Assembly (NCBI GenBank): GCA_039024435.1
Contig: JBCCQH010000019.1
Coordinates: 16,578-80,577, forward strand
Length of the DNA: 64,000 nucleotides
Direction: 5' to 3'
Source of the DNA: JBCCQH01 sp039024435
GTDB taxonomy: Bacteria; Bacteroidota; Bacteroidia; J057; JADKCL01
Shown here: one piece after another, positions 61,971-64,000 of the stretch
Position numbering within the stretch: position 1 is the first letter of the stretch
Layout: each line of letters begins with the position of its first letter
Translations under genes and position numbers: made by a program
The notes under the pieces: model-generated
Seen by the model: the letters and a program-made list of their open reading frames with translations, nothing else
The model's database searches: none
Told to the model about the DNA's origin: nothing

Positions 61971-63872
61971 TCAACTAAAATTGTCGACGAATTCATCCAG
62001 GTTGAAACCGGCTTCCAAAGCCAGCTTTTTCCGCAACCGATAACGGCTCTTTTTGACGGTGTCCGGCGAGACCCCCAGAATGTTGGAGATCTCCTTGGAG
62101 CTCAGTTTGAGCTTGAGCAAAATGAACAATCGATTCTCTCCCCGCGTGAGATCGGGGTAGCGTTCCTGCAATCGGTGCAACAATCCCTGGTGGACTTGAT
62201 CAAAGTGCCGTTTGAATTCCTGCCAGTCCTCATTGGTGAGGATTTTCATGTTGAGCAACTTACGGATGTTATTTTCCCGCTCGGTCTCCGGCGTCTCTTC
62301 TGGCAGGTTGAGGACATTGATTTGGGATTCCAATTGCTCCAAGAGGGCATTTTTCCGGAGGATATTTTCCATGTAGTTTGCCAGCATGCGTCGGTTGTGC
62401 TCCAACTCGTTGCGGGTATTGCGCAGCTCGGCGTCGGTCAGTTGTTCCCGGGTGCGCAGGATTTGCTTTTCCTTTTCGTGAAGCATGCGATTGCGGCGGT
62501 TGCGTTGTCGCTGCTGATTCAGCACCAATACCGAAATGATTACCACCAGCACCAGCACTACGCCGAGAAAGATCTTTTGCCGCCTCGCTTCCCCTTGCTC
62601 CCGCTTGAGCATCCGAATCTTCTGCTCCTTTTTGTCGGTCTCGTACTGCACGTTTAAGTTCCCGATGATGCGCTCCTTTTCCTCGTTGAAGATTGAATCT
62701 TTCAGGGCTGCATAGCGCACCTGGTAGGCATAAGCAGCTTTGTAATCGCCTTTGGCCCGGTAGAAATTGCACATCTTCTTGAGGGTAAAAGCCACCGAAG
62801 TCCGCAAGCCCGAAGCCCGCGCCTCCTCCAACGCTTGCTCGTAGTAACCGAGTGCTTCGTCGGTGCGGCCCATGAAGCGCCGGGTATCCGCAATGTTGCT
62901 AATGATGACCGGAATTTGGCGGGGGTCATTGCCCCGTTGCAAATATTCCAGGGCACGTTCTAGCGTTTTTCCGGCCATTTCCCAGTCCCTTTGCCCCATA
63001 TAGGCCAGCGCAAGGTTGTTGTAGCTCTCGCCCAGACCCGGAATGTCCCCGATGCGCCGGCGAATTTCGATGGACTGCTCACTGAAGGCAATGCTTTGCG
63101 GAAAATCCCGCATCTGGTAATAGACCAACCCTAGTAAAGTCGTCGCGAGGCCCAGTTCGAGCGAGTCTTCCCGCCGCAAGTGGTAATCGCGATTGGCAAG
63201 GAAAGCCTGTTGGGCCTTTTCCGTTTCTCCCCGTACGTAATCAATGATGCCGATTTCGGTGAGTAACCGCATGATCGGCTGGCTGTCGTTGACCGACTCG
63301 TAGTAGCGGAGCGCTTCAAAATAATTGGCGGTGGCTTGGTCAAATTCGCCTTGAAAACGAAAATTGATCGCCAAAGCGGCCAGAATATCGGCGCGCAACT
63401 GGCCTTCGTCGGATGATTCGGCGATGTCCCGGGCTTTCTGATAGTAGAAGCCAGCCAGATCATAATTTGCCGCTTGGTGATGGGCGTCCCCGTAGCGCCA
63501 GTAGGTCCGGGCCTTGGTTTCGTCGCGAATGCCTTGGGGGAGGTAAGTCTTGGCGCGGTCCAGTTCACCCAGCGCCGTTTTGAAATCCCCCAGTTCGATC
63601 AGGATGTGGGCGTGCTCGGCGAGGGCGCTTGTGATTTGATTCGGGTCCAAAGAGCCTTCCGCAATGCGCAGGGCCTCCAGGGAATAGCGCCGCGCGGCCG
63701 AATCGCGGTCCTCCGCCAGCAATTCGCTCAGGTTGTGCAGCACGGCGATGCGATCCACGCCCGTTTCGTTTTCCAGTTGTGCCTCCAGTTGCGCGCGCTG
63801 CCGCGACAGTTGGGCGGGCAACGCTGTACCCCAAACAAAAAGGAGCAGGAAAAGAAAAGAGTGGCGTTTCAC
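61971..63872 (-). CDS. TPR sensor-regulator with LuxR-type HTH
   Basis: A 633-residue protein starting at GTG. Order: signal peptide (SFLFLLLFVWGTALPAQ), about eight TPRs (about 55-400), one membrane span (about 440-460: IFLGVVLVLVVIISVLVL), a long coiled coil (about 465-545), and a C-terminal HTH of the LuxR/GerE kind (LTRGENRLFILLKLKLSSKE, ISNILGVSPDTVKKSRYRLR). This is a common Bacteroidota design in which periplasmic TPRs pass a signal to a cytoplasmic DNA-binding domain. An exact TAACTTTG box ends four bases before the GTG. Confidence 0.9.
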   Translation of the reverse strand: MKRHSFLFLLLFVWGTALPAQLSRQRAQLEAQLENETGVDRIAVLHNLSELLAEDRDSAARRYSLEALRIAEGSLDPNQITSALAEHAHILIELGDFKTALGELDRAKTYLPQGIRDETKARTYWRYGDAHHQAANYDLAGFYYQKARDIAESSDEGQLRADILAALAINFRFQGEFDQATANYFEALRYYESVNDSQPIMRLLTEIGIIDYVRGETEKAQQAFLANRDYHLRREDSLELGLATTLLGLVYYQMRDFPQSIAFSEQSIEIRRRIGDIPGLGESYNNLALAYMGQRDWEMAGKTLERALEYLQRGNDPRQIPVIISNIADTRRFMGRTDEALGYYEQALEEARASGLRTSVAFTLKKMCNFYRAKGDYKAAYAYQVRYAALKDSIFNEEKERIIGNLNVQYETDKKEQKIRMLKREQGEARRQKIFLGVVLVLVVIISVLVLNQQRQRNRRNRMLHEKEKQILRTREQLTDAELRNTRNELEHNRRMLANYMENILRKNALLEQLESQINVLNLPEETPETERENNIRKLLNMKILTNEDWQEFKRHFDQVHQGLLHRLQERYPDLTRGENRLFILLKLKLSSKEISNILGVSPDTVKKSRYRLRKKLALEAGFNLDEFVDNFS

Positions 63873-63876
63873 CCCA

Positions 63877-63884
63877 CAAAGTTA
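63877..63884 (-). promoter_or_regulatory. -7 promoter box of the TPR/LuxR gene (TAACTTTG)
   Basis: On the minus strand TAACTTTG is followed by TGGG and then the GTG start codon, so the message should have little or no leader. Confidence 0.6.
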
Positions 63885-64000
63885 CGAAAAGTGGATGTCC
63901 GGAGGGGTTATCCCGATCCGGGGCGACCCGTACCACCGGCTACCGAACGCCATTTACGCCCGGCCCTCGGGCCTCAGTACCAAAGTTCCTTCTCGCTTTC

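Noticed and set aside
1..64000. tRNA, rRNA or riboswitch genes
   Set aside because: No stretch read as a tRNA T-arm/acceptor pattern or conserved rRNA segment by eye; a covariance search could not be run.

Overview
The window looks like chromosomal DNA of a GC-rich Bacteroidota bacterium, probably in the Saprospiria/Lewinella-like range (an inference from protein families, not a database match). The grounds are four exported proteins with type IX secretion (T9SS) C-terminal sorting domains, two of the CHU_C/gliding type. There are also TPR-plus-HTH and TPR-plus-cyclase signalling proteins and many lipoproteins. Promoter-like TAnnTTTG -7 boxes occur with almost no Shine-Dalgarno sequences. No rRNA, tRNA or CRISPR array was seen.

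Layout. 1-11 kb: a cut-off gene, a T9SS protein, a TPR-fused class III adenylate cyclase convergent with a Crp/Fnr regulator, two small proteins, an ALDH7-type dehydrogenase, a DUF4920 lipoprotein, an SDR, a winged-helix YcaQ-like protein and an Uma2-like protein. 12-20 kb: a choline-transporter-like symporter, a surface GH13 lipoprotein, a beta-barrel-like protein and a three-gene run holding two paralogues that end in the same KKPWWKFW tail. 20-31 kb: a C-terminal processing protease, repeats, two CHU_C proteins, an exported endonuclease/phosphatase-fold enzyme, a GDSL lipoprotein and an O-antigen-ligase-like protein. 31-37 kb: small membrane, thioredoxin-like, GT-C-like, DUF2461, 3-hydroxyanthranilate dioxygenase and fumarase genes. 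37.5-43 kb: a 1588-residue polymorphic toxin-like protein resembling cargo of extracellular contractile injection systems, with a PD-(D/E)XK nuclease-like C-terminus and a tightly linked candidate immunity gene. 43-49.5 kb: MarR, a large helical protein, parE, then two decayed genes and two unknown genes. 49.7-56 kb: a T9SS protein, a TPR protein and a four-gene glycan operon (GT4, GT2, methyltransferase, epimerase). 56-64 kb: a Panacea antitoxin whose RelE-like partner is broken by two stop codons, a three-gene cluster with a divergent pentein enzyme, Sua5, a second Crp/Fnr regulator and a TPR/LuxR-HTH regulator.

Two repeat families run through the intergenic spaces. One is a ~168-bp element with terminal inverted repeats (five copies plus a remnant), resembling a MITE. 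The other is a ~30-bp REP-like hairpin (seven copies) whose stem bases differ between copies but mostly stay paired. The items most worth following are the toxin/immunity pair, the pentein cluster, the KKPWWKFW paralogue pair, the broken Panacea module and the covarying hairpin family.
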